Part shown: positions 41,899-50,949 of the stretch, piece by piece
Layout: each line of letters opens with the position of its first letter
Position numbering within the stretch: position 1 is the stretch's first letter
The notes under the pieces: generated by a model
Seen by the model: the letters and a program-made list of their open reading frames with translations, nothing else
The model's database searches: none
What the model was told of the DNA's origin: nothing
Origin: Chitinophaga sp. Cy-1792
GTDB taxonomy: Bacteria; Bacteroidota; Bacteroidia; Chitinophagales; Chitinophagaceae
DNA: 64,000 nucleotides
Direction: 5' to 3'
Assembly: GCF_011752935.1 (NCBI RefSeq)
Contig: NZ_VWWO01000001.1
Coordinates: forward strand, 2,666,001 to 2,730,000
Position numbers and translations under genes: made by a program

Positions 41899-44319
41899 TT
41901 AAAACTCTTGTTCTAATCTGCCTACAGCACCGTCTTCAGCCATACCTTCTACTACTACTCTGAATTTCTTCGTGAAATCATTGTTATAGAATTCAAATTT
42001 AGCGGTATGGGTGAGGGTATCTACCGGCAGGTTTGCGCTCCAGTAGAGGGTGAGGCGTTTATCAGGTAATGCGTGCACTTCTTTTTTCACGCTGTAGTCA
42101 GGTGAATAGAACTGTTTAACCACGCTGTACCCTGCTTTTTTATACAGTTCGAAGCCACGAACGCTTGGATCATTGGTAGGGGTGTTGTCGCCACCTTTTT
42201 TGGTGTATACTGCGATTGCACCGTTGGCGCCGCCCATGCCCATAAACGGAGGACGGATCACTTTGATCAGCGCTACATCCGACATAGGAAGGGTAGATAT
42301 CTGTGAGATATCGGTCTGCATTTCGTTGAGGTAGATGCCAGGAGCACCTCCACGCCAGCTGATGCTTGGATTGTTGATATCGCCGGTGATATTCAGACCC
42401 GCAACTTTTGCCTGCAGGTATTGGAATACGTTGAGCGAAGTAGCCGTTTCTTTTGTCAGATCGAAGGTCATGCCATCGCCGCCTGCAAACAGCCCGGAAA
42501 CGTAGCGTTTTTCGGTAGTTTCAGCAGGTGTAGCTTTTTTGGCGTTTACATTTACTTCTTTCAGATATACTTGTCTGTTGGCAATAGACCTTTGTACTTT
42601 ATTGCTTTCAGAGGCATTGGCCAGGAATGATTTCAGGGCGCTGTTGTCTACTGCCGGCGGTACGCGCAGCGGGAAAGGAATTTTTATCAGGGTAGTTTTT
42701 TCAAAGAAGTGGCTGTTGAATTTAACGCTCACGTCTTTGGTTTTCCTGATATTATCATTGCCCTGGTAGTAGATGTAGGCGGTATCCGGGAATACCATTC
42801 CGGTGATATGGAATTCTCCTTTATCATCAACAGGCGCCTGTGCAAACATGCTGGAGCTGTCGGCAGGCACTTTGATGATCATGTCGATGCGGCCGTTGGT
42901 CAATGGTCTGCCGGTGCCGGAAGTGGCCTTGCCGTCCATTGTCAGTCCCTGTTCGTACGGGAATTTAATTTGCGGGAATTCGTTGTTGACGATTTTTTCC
43001 CAGCTGAACCTTGTCCATCCGTTGGTCATCATTACGAGGTCGAGGGCCTGTAAGGTGGCAGCAGAGTCGTTTCTGAAGTACCAGGCAGGGTTGTATACGA
43101 AACCTTTCAGATCGGAGGTCATCAGGAGGTTGGAAATGATGTTGCTGGCGTTTTTGATATCTACCGGTACTGCTTCCGCATCTGTAACTGCTACAGAGAT
43201 ACTGGTATTGATGGTATCCGGCAGGCGCAGTACGAAGGTGTTTTTGGATCTTGGTTCTCTGTGAACATCTGATTCCAGGACATCCATCTCTACTCTGTCT
43301 TTTTTGTTGACAAATACCAGTCTTTCCGACACTGGCAGTCCGGATCTGGTGAACAGCGTAATCTGTAATACACCTGAAGGAATACCGCCGGTAGGGATGA
43401 AGCCGGAGATACGACCTTCTCCTACGTCCAGGTTGGCTTTATAGACCATCTGGCTGTTCATCTGTGCGAGGACCAGCAGGTCGTTGAAGCTGGTATCGTT
43501 GGCGGAGCCTGGAACGGCCTGATAGAAGATCCTGGCGCCTTTGTTATATACTTTCAGCGTCAGGCCTTTCGACTGAGCTGTGGGCAGATTAACGGTTTTT
43601 GTTTGTCCTTTGGCACTTTTTACGGTAGCCTGGTAGGTTTCTCCTGCTACCGGATTGTAGTCGAAGCTTCCCATCCCATCGTGCAGGGATTTTATTACAG
43701 AGATTTGCTCGCCTTTGCTGTTTTTCACTGCACCACTTACTTCGATCGGGTAGCCGTTCTGGTCGATGGCCTTGAAAGCTACTGTGGATGGCTGTCCTTC
43801 CATGGAGTTACCTCCTTCCGGGAAGAATTGCACGGCAAAATCCTGTGCCAGTGAATCGGATTCAGGGCCGAGTTTTTTGGCAGGATCAAATACTTCGATG
43901 GTTTTGGTAAAGAAGTAAGCCGGGTCGAAGTTGTTCATCCAGGCGGTATAGGCGCGGATCTGGTACTGACCTGGTTTCTGTGCTTCCGGAAGTTCGAAAT
44001 CGCCGGTGGAGATACCTCCGCCGCTGGCGAAAAGTTTTTTCTGAACGATATTATTGTTCTTGTCGAGCAGTTCTACATAAAGGTTAGTGGCCTGGGTAGA
44101 AGGGAGGCCCTGCAGGGTAATATAGGCTCTGAACCAGATAGTTTCGCCGGAGGCGTAGTAATCCTTGTCCATATGCAGGTATACTTTTTCCTGCGGATAG
44201 CGGCTACTGAACTGTTCCAGCGCTTTCACAATTTTGTCCGACCAATCCGTTGGGGCAGGGAGGAAAGCCAAGGCGGTTATCACCCCTGTCAGTAGTGCTA
44301 TTGGAATTTTCCATTTCAT
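41899..44319 (-). CDS. Surface protein: MG2-like N-terminus, TonB plug-like C-terminus
   Basis: 806 aa from the ATG at 44317-44319. Signal peptide (1-22), then an alpha-2-macroglobulin MG2-like region (KVYLHMDKDYYASGETIWFRAY) and several beta-sandwich stretches. At 600-710 comes a TonB plug-like part (VFQYLQAKVAGLNITG, GAPGIYLNEMQTD, GANGAIAVYTKKG) but no beta-barrel follows, so it is not a full receptor. This architecture is common in Bacteroidota and is of unknown function. Confidence 0.8.
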   Translation of the reverse strand: MKWKIPIALLTGVITALAFLPAPTDWSDKIVKALEQFSSRYPQEKVYLHMDKDYYASGETIWFRAYITLQGLPSTQATNLYVELLDKNNNIVQKKLFASGGGISTGDFELPEAQKPGQYQIRAYTAWMNNFDPAYFFTKTIEVFDPAKKLGPESDSLAQDFAVQFFPEGGNSMEGQPSTVAFKAIDQNGYPIEVSGAVKNSKGEQISVIKSLHDGMGSFDYNPVAGETYQATVKSAKGQTKTVNLPTAQSKGLTLKVYNKGARIFYQAVPGSANDTSFNDLLVLAQMNSQMVYKANLDVGEGRISGFIPTGGIPSGVLQITLFTRSGLPVSERLVFVNKKDRVEMDVLESDVHREPRSKNTFVLRLPDTINTSISVAVTDAEAVPVDIKNASNIISNLLMTSDLKGFVYNPAWYFRNDSAATLQALDLVMMTNGWTRFSWEKIVNNEFPQIKFPYEQGLTMDGKATSGTGRPLTNGRIDMIIKVPADSSSMFAQAPVDDKGEFHITGMVFPDTAYIYYQGNDNIRKTKDVSVKFNSHFFEKTTLIKIPFPLRVPPAVDNSALKSFLANASESNKVQRSIANRQVYLKEVNVNAKKATPAETTEKRYVSGLFAGGDGMTFDLTKETATSLNVFQYLQAKVAGLNITGDINNPSISWRGGAPGIYLNEMQTDISQISTLPMSDVALIKVIRPPFMGMGGANGAIAVYTKKGGDNTPTNDPSVRGFELYKKAGYSVVKQFYSPDYSVKKEVHALPDKRLTLYWSANLPVDTLTHTAKFEFYNNDFTKKFRVVVEGMAEDGAVGRLEQEF

Positions 44320-44326
44320 GGTTGTC

Positions 44327-44342
44327 AATTTGTATACAAATT
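44327..44342. promoter_or_regulatory. 16-bp perfect palindrome at the start of the MG2/plug gene
   Basis: AATTTGTATACAAATT begins 7 bp upstream of the ATG on the minus strand. A second palindrome, ACAATTAATTGT, is at 44350-44361. They may be an operator or just AT-rich sequence. Confidence 0.4.
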
Positions 44343-44443
44343 ACTAATTACAATTAATTGTCCTAAGGAATCCCTAAAAATAGCAAGTTCAAAAGATTAA
44401 ACTTATTATTGCGCGAAATTGTGAAGGTTTTAACAAGATTTTA

Positions 44444-45676
44444 ATGAGTTTGAAGCGTAAAAGGCTTATTGTCACTGGTGGTGGCGCTGCAGGATTTTTC
44501 TGTGCGGTGAATGCGGCACGTATGGCCCCTGATCTGGAGGTATGGTTACTGGAAAAAACAGGTAAGCTGTTGTCGAAGGTAAAAGTGAGTGGGGGCGGCC
44601 GTTGCAATGTTACCCATAATGCACCGGATATAACCTACATGACTAAACGTTATCCGCGTGGAGGCAATTTTGTAAAAAAGGCCTTCGGGCAGTTCTTTGT
44701 GCCAGATACACTGCAGTGGTATGGCGACAGAGGCGTGAAAATCAAAGCAGAACCAGATGGGCGCATGTTCCCTGTTACCGACGACTCCCAGACTATTATT
44801 GACTGTCTGTTACGTGAAGCCGATAAATATCTTGTTAATATTAAAACAAATCAGGAAGTAAGTACGCTGGAGAAATTACCTGATGGCAGGTGGCGACTGC
44901 AGCTACAGGGCGGCCAGCATATGGACGCCGACTTCGTATGTGTAGCCGCTGGTGGCTATGCACAGGCAGGCAAGTTTCACTGGCTGGAACAAACTGGCCA
45001 TAGTATTGTACCTCCGGCTCCGAGCCTGTTTACTTTCAATATGCCGGGCAATCCCATTACTTCCCTGATGGGTGTAGCTTCAGAAGCATCCGTGAAAATT
45101 GCCGGCACCAAATTACAGCAGCAGGGACCTGTGCTGATTACCCACTGGGGTATGAGCGGCCCGGCAATACTGCGACTGTCCGCATGGGGTGCCAGAGAAC
45201 TGCAGGATATGCAGTATACCTTTACGGCTATTGTCAACTGGCTGCCTTCCTATAATGAAAACTCCCTTCGTGAAGACTGGCCTGCGCTCCGCCTGGAGCT
45301 GGGCAAACAAAAAATATATAACCGCAATCCGTTTCAGCTGCCACAGCGCCTTTGGCAGTTCCTGCTGCAGCAATGCGGCATCAACGAAGAAATGCGCTGG
45401 GCCGACGTACCGTCCAAAGAACAGAACCGCCTGCAGAAACTGCTGGTGGCAATGGAATTTCCTGTAAAAGGCAAAACTACCTTTAAAGAGGAATTTGTGA
45501 CCTGTGGAGGTATTACCCTGAGCGAGATAGACCCTAATACCATGGAAAGCCGTATCGCTCCCGGATTATTCTTTGCCGGCGAAGTAATGGACGTAGATGG
45601 TGTTACCGGCGGATTTAACTTCCAGCATGCCTGGACCAGCGGCTTTATCGCCGCAAAAACTATCTCCTCGAGATAG
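44444..45676 (+). CDS. HI0933-like FAD-dependent oxidoreductase (BaiN family)
   Basis: 410 aa. The FAD-binding GGGAAGFFCAVNAAR and the family motif KVSGGGRCNVTHN are near the N-terminus; GGYAQAGKFHW and GEVMDVDGVTGGFNFQHAWTSG at the C-terminus are diagnostic. Members have been linked to flavoprotein dehydrogenase activity; the physiological substrate is unknown. It diverges from the MG2/plug gene. No operon partner. Confidence 0.9.
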   Translation: MSLKRKRLIVTGGGAAGFFCAVNAARMAPDLEVWLLEKTGKLLSKVKVSGGGRCNVTHNAPDITYMTKRYPRGGNFVKKAFGQFFVPDTLQWYGDRGVKIKAEPDGRMFPVTDDSQTIIDCLLREADKYLVNIKTNQEVSTLEKLPDGRWRLQLQGGQHMDADFVCVAAGGYAQAGKFHWLEQTGHSIVPPAPSLFTFNMPGNPITSLMGVASEASVKIAGTKLQQQGPVLITHWGMSGPAILRLSAWGARELQDMQYTFTAIVNWLPSYNENSLREDWPALRLELGKQKIYNRNPFQLPQRLWQFLLQQCGINEEMRWADVPSKEQNRLQKLLVAMEFPVKGKTTFKEEFVTCGGITLSEIDPNTMESRIAPGLFFAGEVMDVDGVTGGFNFQHAWTSGFIAAKTISSR

Positions 45677-45767
45677 CCCCGCCGGATCCGGTTACAACTT
45701 CCCCTGATACGGATACAGTCATACAATCTGACTAACAGACCTTTACATCATAAAAATAAAGCGTCTT

Positions 45768-46829
45768 ATGACAGATTTAAGCAACTATCGTACATTAGGA
45801 AAGTCAGGACTGCGCGTTAGCCCGTTGACATTAGGCACCATGACTTTCGGACTGGACTGGAATTACGGTGCCAGCCCCGAAGATGCCAAAGGCATCCTGG
45901 CGGCCTACCTGGAACAGGGAGGTAATACTATTGATACGGCCAACATCTACACAAAAGGGCATTCTGAAAAAATTATCGGCGATTACCTCCGTGAAACCGG
46001 CATACGCCGCGACGGACTGGTATTATCTACCAAGTTTTATGGCAGCATGCACCCCGGCGACCCCAACAGCGGCGGTACCAGCAGAAAAGCCATGATCGCC
46101 GCACTGGAAGACTCCCTGAAAAGATTACAGACAGATTATATCGACTTATACTGGGTACATGCCTACGATCCTTTTACGCCAATTGAAGAAACAATGGCCG
46201 CCCTGCACGACCTCGTACAGTCGGGAAAGGTGCGCTACATCGCTGTATCTGATATACCTGCCTGGAAGATCACACAGGCGCAGTTGCTGGCAGCATTCCG
46301 TGGATGGTCGCCATTTATAGGTCTGCAGGTAGAATATTCACTGCTGGAAAGGACCGTAGAAGGGGACCTGATCCCGATGGCACAGGAAATGGGCCTCGGC
46401 GTAATGCCATGGTCGCCATTGAAGCAGGGCGTATTGTCCGGCAAATATACCCGCGCCAACAACGGGCAGCAACAAAGCAACAGGACGATGATGGCGCCAA
46501 TGTCAGAAAGTACCTACGTGGTGCTGGACAAACTCGCTGAAATAGCGCAGGCAAAACAGGAAAGCGTTGCAGCGGTAGCGCTCGCATGGGTCAATGCAAG
46601 ACCAGGCGTAACGTCCACCATCATCGGTGCCCGTACCTTGGAGCAATTGCAGGGCAATCTCCGGTCGCTCTCCGTAACACTGACAGCCGAAGAAATGGCT
46701 GCGCTGGATGAGGTGACCACGCCGGTGTTGAACTTCCCGCACCCTATGCTGCCATTTGCCGCAAACCTCAACCAGGGAGGAACCACGATTAATGGCAAAA
46801 CTTCACAAAGGCCGCCTATCTTACCATAA
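45768..46829 (+). CDS. Aldo/keto reductase
   Basis: 353 aa. The NAD(P)H-dependent TIM-barrel reductase has its tetrad Asp, Tyr, Lys, His visible in DTANIYTKG, STKFYGS and YWVHAYD. The C-terminal nucleotide-binding motif GARTLEQL is present. The length and sequence suit the AKR subgroup acting on small aldehydes. It lies 24 bp before an AraC-family regulator. Confidence 0.92.
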   Translation: MTDLSNYRTLGKSGLRVSPLTLGTMTFGLDWNYGASPEDAKGILAAYLEQGGNTIDTANIYTKGHSEKIIGDYLRETGIRRDGLVLSTKFYGSMHPGDPNSGGTSRKAMIAALEDSLKRLQTDYIDLYWVHAYDPFTPIEETMAALHDLVQSGKVRYIAVSDIPAWKITQAQLLAAFRGWSPFIGLQVEYSLLERTVEGDLIPMAQEMGLGVMPWSPLKQGVLSGKYTRANNGQQQSNRTMMAPMSESTYVVLDKLAEIAQAKQESVAAVALAWVNARPGVTSTIIGARTLEQLQGNLRSLSVTLTAEEMAALDEVTTPVLNFPHPMLPFAANLNQGGTTINGKTSQRPPILP

Positions 46830-46853
46830 AAATAATCGCCTTAAATTTAGGAT

Positions 46854-47774
46854 ATGAAAGCTAAAGACAAACCCGAACTGGTGGTATATGATGCTATCTC
46901 AGACCTGCACAAAGCAGTAGGAGTGGCGCCACCACTGCATCCGCTGGTAAGTGTAATTCGCTTCAGTGATATGAAACCGAATTTTCCGCGAGGGGAAAGG
47001 CAGATCAGGTATGGCTTTTATAAAGTGTCCTTTATTGAGCATGCTGATGGCAAGATCGGGTACGGGCAACGTTACTACGACTTTTCGGAAGGCGGAATGG
47101 CATTTATCGGTCCCAATCAGGTAATTACCGATGGTGGTGTTTCCTGCGGGCTTACGGGACTGTCTTTCTACTTTCACCATGATTTCCTGGCGAAGCATCC
47201 GCTGGGCCAGCAGATGAAGCAGTACCGGTTTTTCAGTTATGAATTGTCGGAAGCACTGCACCTCTCTGATAAAGAAAAATCAATTATTACTGATCTGTTC
47301 AGGCAGATAGAAAATGAATTACAGACATCTATCGATGCATTTAGTCAGGATTTGCTGATCTCTTATATCGAGTTGCTGCTCAACTACAGCAACCGGTTTT
47401 ATAATCGTCAGTTTCTGACCAGGAAAGTGGCCAATAACGATTTGCTGGATAAGGTAGATCAGTTGCTGACCCATTATCTGGATGACGGGGAGGCACAGCG
47501 TTCCGGACTGCCTACCGTGCAGTTTCTTGCACAACAACTGCATATGTCGCCGGATTATCTGAGTGATATGTTGCGGGTATATACCGGGCAGAGTACCCAG
47601 CAGCATATACAGCAGAAATTAATGGAGAAGGCAAGGGAGTTGTTGTTGAATACTGATTTGAGTACAGCCGAAATAGCGTATGCGCTTGGGTTTGAGCATC
47701 CGCAGTCGTTCAACAGGATATTTAAGCGGAAAATGGAAGTATCGCCGATGGAGTTCAGGCAATCGTTTAACTAA
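46854..47774 (+). CDS. AraC-family transcriptional regulator
   Basis: 306 aa. The C-terminal ~100 residues are a double helix-turn-helix (FLAQQLHMSPDYLSDML, STAEIAYALGFEHPQSFNRIFK). The N-terminal domain is a cupin-like sensor. It follows the aldo/keto reductase closely, so it probably regulates that gene, possibly in response to an aldehyde or sugar; this is positional inference. Confidence 0.9.
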   Translation: MKAKDKPELVVYDAISDLHKAVGVAPPLHPLVSVIRFSDMKPNFPRGERQIRYGFYKVSFIEHADGKIGYGQRYYDFSEGGMAFIGPNQVITDGGVSCGLTGLSFYFHHDFLAKHPLGQQMKQYRFFSYELSEALHLSDKEKSIITDLFRQIENELQTSIDAFSQDLLISYIELLLNYSNRFYNRQFLTRKVANNDLLDKVDQLLTHYLDDGEAQRSGLPTVQFLAQQLHMSPDYLSDMLRVYTGQSTQQHIQQKLMEKARELLLNTDLSTAEIAYALGFEHPQSFNRIFKRKMEVSPMEFRQSFN

Positions 47775-47800
47775 ATCCTGGGCATATCAGTAAATAAATC

Positions 47801-47853
47801 TGCAAACGAAAAAAGCAGTCTCGACTTAGTCGAGACTGCTTTTTTCGTTTGCA
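47801..47853. terminator. Bidirectional terminator, 26-bp perfect stem
   Basis: Perfect inverted repeat 47801-47826 / T / 47828-47853 holding internal A- and T-runs, between the convergent AraC-family gene and the kinase gene. It is the longest perfect stem in the window. Confidence 0.93.
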
Positions 47854-47881
47854 GACCTATGGGCTCTGCAAAAAATATGTT

Positions 47882-48511
47882 TTAGAATTTCAGGTAATGA
47901 ACGCCTGGTTCATAGTCCTGGTCCAATGCTTTGAGGATATTGTTGAAATCTTCCGGGTTACGGAGGAAGTCTACTTTAGTGGTGTCGATGACCAGTGTTC
48001 GAACCGGGTGTTGTTTGATATACTGCCAGTAAACGTCGTGTACGCTCAGGAGGTATTCGTCCGGGATGGATTGTTCGTAGCTGCGGTTCCTGTTTTTTAT
48101 GTTTTCCTGTAGTTTTTTTACAGGAGCGTTCAGGAAGATGAGTAATTCTGGTTGTACCAGTTGAGGATTGATGATATCAAAGAGTTTCTGGTAGAGTGAA
48201 TATTCTTCTTCCGGGAGATTTATTTTCGCGAACAGCAGGCTTTTTATGAAGAGATAATCAGACACGGTGATATCGCTGAAGAGATCCTGCGACTGCAGCA
48301 TATCTTTCAGTTGTTTGTAGCGTTCCGCCATGAAAAAGAGTTCCAGCGGGAAGGCGTATTGGTCCGGGCTTTTATAGAAAAGGGGCAGGAAGGGATTATC
48401 AGCAAATTCTTCCAGGATCAGTTTGGCCGAGAAATGTTTGGCCAGCATGCTTGCCAGTGTTGTTTTTCCCGCTCCGATGTTTCCTTCAACCGTAATAAAT
48501 TTATAGCGCAT
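47882..48511 (-). CDS. Deoxynucleoside kinase
   Basis: 209 aa. P-loop EGNIGAGKTT at the N-terminus, substrate motif LEEFADNPFLP, then a basic LID region (NIKNRNRSYEQ) place it in the dNK/dGK family that salvages deoxynucleosides. The ATG at 48509-48511 is used; an ATG 12 codons earlier would overlap the folK end. It lies 10 bp after folK, likely in one operon. Confidence 0.9.
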   Translation of the reverse strand: MRYKFITVEGNIGAGKTTLASMLAKHFSAKLILEEFADNPFLPLFYKSPDQYAFPLELFFMAERYKQLKDMLQSQDLFSDITVSDYLFIKSLLFAKINLPEEEYSLYQKLFDIINPQLVQPELLIFLNAPVKKLQENIKNRNRSYEQSIPDEYLLSVHDVYWQYIKQHPVRTLVIDTTKVDFLRNPEDFNNILKALDQDYEPGVHYLKF

Positions 48512-48521
48512 GTATCGACTT

Positions 48522-49001
48522 TTATAGTTTGTTTGCCGGCAGATCATCCGGGCAGCTCAGCAGCAGTTCATTAACTGTTTTATGTAGTACAGGGTGTACG
48601 TGGTCTGGTACTATTTCCTGCAAAGGAACCAGTACAAACTGGCGCAGGTGCATCCTGGGATGTGGAATTTTTAGTTCCGGCAGGGAGATAATATCGTCAT
48701 TAAAGAAGATCATGTCTATGTCTATCACCCGGGATCCCCATTTCTCCTGCCGTACCCTTCCGATGGTCCGTTCGATGTCTAACAGTGTATGCAGGGTCGT
48801 TAATGCGTCCTGCATGGTATGCACTACCAATGCCTGATTGAGATAGTCAGGCTGATCTACTACTCCCCATGGAGCTGTCTGATAAAGGGCAGATTTTTTT
48901 ACCACCTGGCCAATCCGCTCATTGATAAGCCGGACTGCCTTTCCCAGGTTGATTTCCGGGTTGCCCAGATTGCCACCTATAAGTAATATTGTTGTATTCA
49001 T
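48522..49001 (-). CDS. folK: 2-amino-4-hydroxy-6-hydroxymethyldihydropteridine pyrophosphokinase
   Basis: 159 aa from the ATG at 48999-49001; a TTG six codons earlier is rejected. FolK transfers pyrophosphate to the pterin in folate synthesis. The signature LIGGNLGNPEINL, the substrate motif YQTAPWGVVDQPDYLNQ and the metal motif RVIDIDMIFF are present. Confidence 0.95.
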   Translation of the reverse strand: MNTTILLIGGNLGNPEINLGKAVRLINERIGQVVKKSALYQTAPWGVVDQPDYLNQALVVHTMQDALTTLHTLLDIERTIGRVRQEKWGSRVIDIDMIFFNDDIISLPELKIPHPRMHLRQFVLVPLQEIVPDHVHPVLHKTVNELLLSCPDDLPANKL

Positions 49002-49016
49002 GTATATTTCAGGCCC

Positions 49017-49043
49017 CAAAAGTAGCCATATTCCGTATTTTTG
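49017..49043. promoter_or_regulatory. Overlapping divergent -7 boxes for folK and sppA
   Basis: TACTTTTG on the minus strand (49017-49024) for folK and TATTTTTG on the plus strand (49036-49043) for sppA. Both fit TAnnTTTG. The boxes are 11 bp apart, so each promoter overlaps the other's upstream region. Confidence 0.5.
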
Positions 49044-49086
49044 AAAAAATGTATCTTTCTACCCAGTTTCAACTTAACTCAAAAAC

Positions 49087-50841
49087 ATGCGTTTTTTAAA
49101 AGTATTCCTGGCATCCCTGCTGGCATTGATCGTGTTTACAGCGATTGGGATCATAACCCTGATGGTATTTATCGGAAAGGCTATCACCCCTGAAAAAGTT
49201 ACAGTAGCTCCTAACAGCGTCCTTGTCCTGGAAACCAGCCAGGCCTATGAGGAACAGCAACAGATTAACCCATTAGCACAGTTCCTGGGCGACGACGGCG
49301 GTAACATCCCCGGCCTCTTTCAGACCGTTCGCCTCATTGAGAATGCTACCGATGACGACAATATCAAAGGTATCTATCTTAAAGTAAATGGTAATGGAAA
49401 CGGTTTTGCAACCAATGAAGAACTGCGTCTGGCGCTGACCCGCTTCAGAAAATCCGGCAAATTCGTGTATGCGTATGGTGAAGTGATGGGACAACAGGAT
49501 TATTACGTGGCTTCCTCCGCTGATAAAGTATACCTGAACCCTAAAGGTGGTATGGACTTTAACGGCTTTAGCAGTCAGATCCTGTTCCTGAAAGGTACAC
49601 TCGACAGGTTGGAGATCAAGCCTGAAATTTTCTACTGCGGAAAATTCAAGAGCGCTACCGAACCTTTGCGCGAAACAAAAATGACCGATGCCAACCGTGC
49701 GCAGACCACCCAGTTCCTGGGTGAGCTGTATGGTACTTTCCTGACCGATATTGGCGCTGCCCGCAAATTGGATACCGCTACCCTGCATGGTTATGCTAAC
49801 CAGGCCCTGATCCAGGAACCTGCAGACGCACTGAAATATAAACTGGTAGATGGACTGAAATATGATGATGAAGTACAGGCAGAACTGAGGTCTAAACTGA
49901 ATATCGGTGCAGACGCTAAAATCAGCTTCGTTTCCCTGACTAAATATACCGACGCCACTACCCTGAGTGATGGCAGCGGCGACAGCAAAATTGCCCTGAT
50001 CTATGCGGAAGGTGATATCGTTAGCGGTGACTCACAGCGCGACCGTACCATTGCCAGCGATAACTACGTACGTGATATCCGCAAGGCACGTGAAGATAAC
50101 AAGGTGAAAGCAGTCGTTTTCCGTGTAAACTCCGGTGGTGGTAGTGCCCTGGCTTCAGAAGTTATCTGGCGCGAGCTGTCGCTCACCAAAAAAGTAAAAC
50201 CGGTGATCGTTTCCATGGGCGACTACGCTGCTTCCGGCGGTTATTATATCTCCTGTATGGCAGATAGTATCTTCGCACAACCTAATACCCTGACCGGTTC
50301 TATCGGTGTATTCGGCGTGATGTTCAACTTGTCCGATTTCTTCAACCATAAGCTGGGCGTAACTTTCGACGGTGTTAAAACTGCCGAATACGCTGACCTG
50401 GGTACTACAGCGCGTCCGATGACCGACGCAGAAAAACGCCTGATCCAGAATGGTGTTGATTCTACCTATGCTACCTTTAAATCGAGGGTAGTTGCCGGCA
50501 GAAAACTGGATGCTGCCATTGTAGACAGCATTGCACAGGGGCACGTATGGAGCGGTGTACAGGCAGTTAAACTGGGTCTGGTAGATCGCCTCGGCGGTAT
50601 CAACGACGCCCTGGCCAGTGCTGCCAAAGTGGCTAAGCTGAGCAATTATACCCTGGTGGAATATCCTGAAGTGAAACCTTCTGTGTCCAAAGTGCTGCGC
50701 AGCATGGGTAATAAGGTACAAACCTCCATGGTGAAGAAAGAATTGGGCGAAAATTATGATATCTACCAGCAAATCAAAGATGTAAAGGCACAACATGGTC
50801 AGATACAGGCCAAAATGCCTTTTGAATACAAGTTTTACTAG
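49087..50841 (+). CDS. sppA: Signal peptide peptidase SppA (67K type)
   Basis: 584 aa. SppA degrades cleaved signal peptides at the periplasmic face. One membrane anchor (8-30), then duplicated ClpP-like domains. The catalytic dyad Lys (FKSATEP, Lys188) and Ser (YAASGGYY, Ser383) is intact. The long duplicated form matches the E. coli type. A strong terminator follows. Confidence 0.95.
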   Translation: MRFLKVFLASLLALIVFTAIGIITLMVFIGKAITPEKVTVAPNSVLVLETSQAYEEQQQINPLAQFLGDDGGNIPGLFQTVRLIENATDDDNIKGIYLKVNGNGNGFATNEELRLALTRFRKSGKFVYAYGEVMGQQDYYVASSADKVYLNPKGGMDFNGFSSQILFLKGTLDRLEIKPEIFYCGKFKSATEPLRETKMTDANRAQTTQFLGELYGTFLTDIGAARKLDTATLHGYANQALIQEPADALKYKLVDGLKYDDEVQAELRSKLNIGADAKISFVSLTKYTDATTLSDGSGDSKIALIYAEGDIVSGDSQRDRTIASDNYVRDIRKAREDNKVKAVVFRVNSGGGSALASEVIWRELSLTKKVKPVIVSMGDYAASGGYYISCMADSIFAQPNTLTGSIGVFGVMFNLSDFFNHKLGVTFDGVKTAEYADLGTTARPMTDAEKRLIQNGVDSTYATFKSRVVAGRKLDAAIVDSIAQGHVWSGVQAVKLGLVDRLGGINDALASAAKVAKLSNYTLVEYPEVKPSVSKVLRSMGNKVQTSMVKKELGENYDIYQQIKDVKAQHGQIQAKMPFEYKFY

Positions 50842-50864
50842 AAAATATTCTTAAATCTCCTTGA

Positions 50865-50911
50865 AATTGGGAATTGCGCTGAGAAATCATGCGTAATTCC
50901 CAATTCTTTTT
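50865..50911 (+). terminator. Terminator after sppA
   Basis: 15-bp stem (50865-50879 / 50891-50905, one G-T) followed by CTTTTT. Confidence 0.88.
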
Positions 50912-50949
50912 ATGTAGTTTTACGCGGTTTTTTAAAAAAAGCAGATCAG

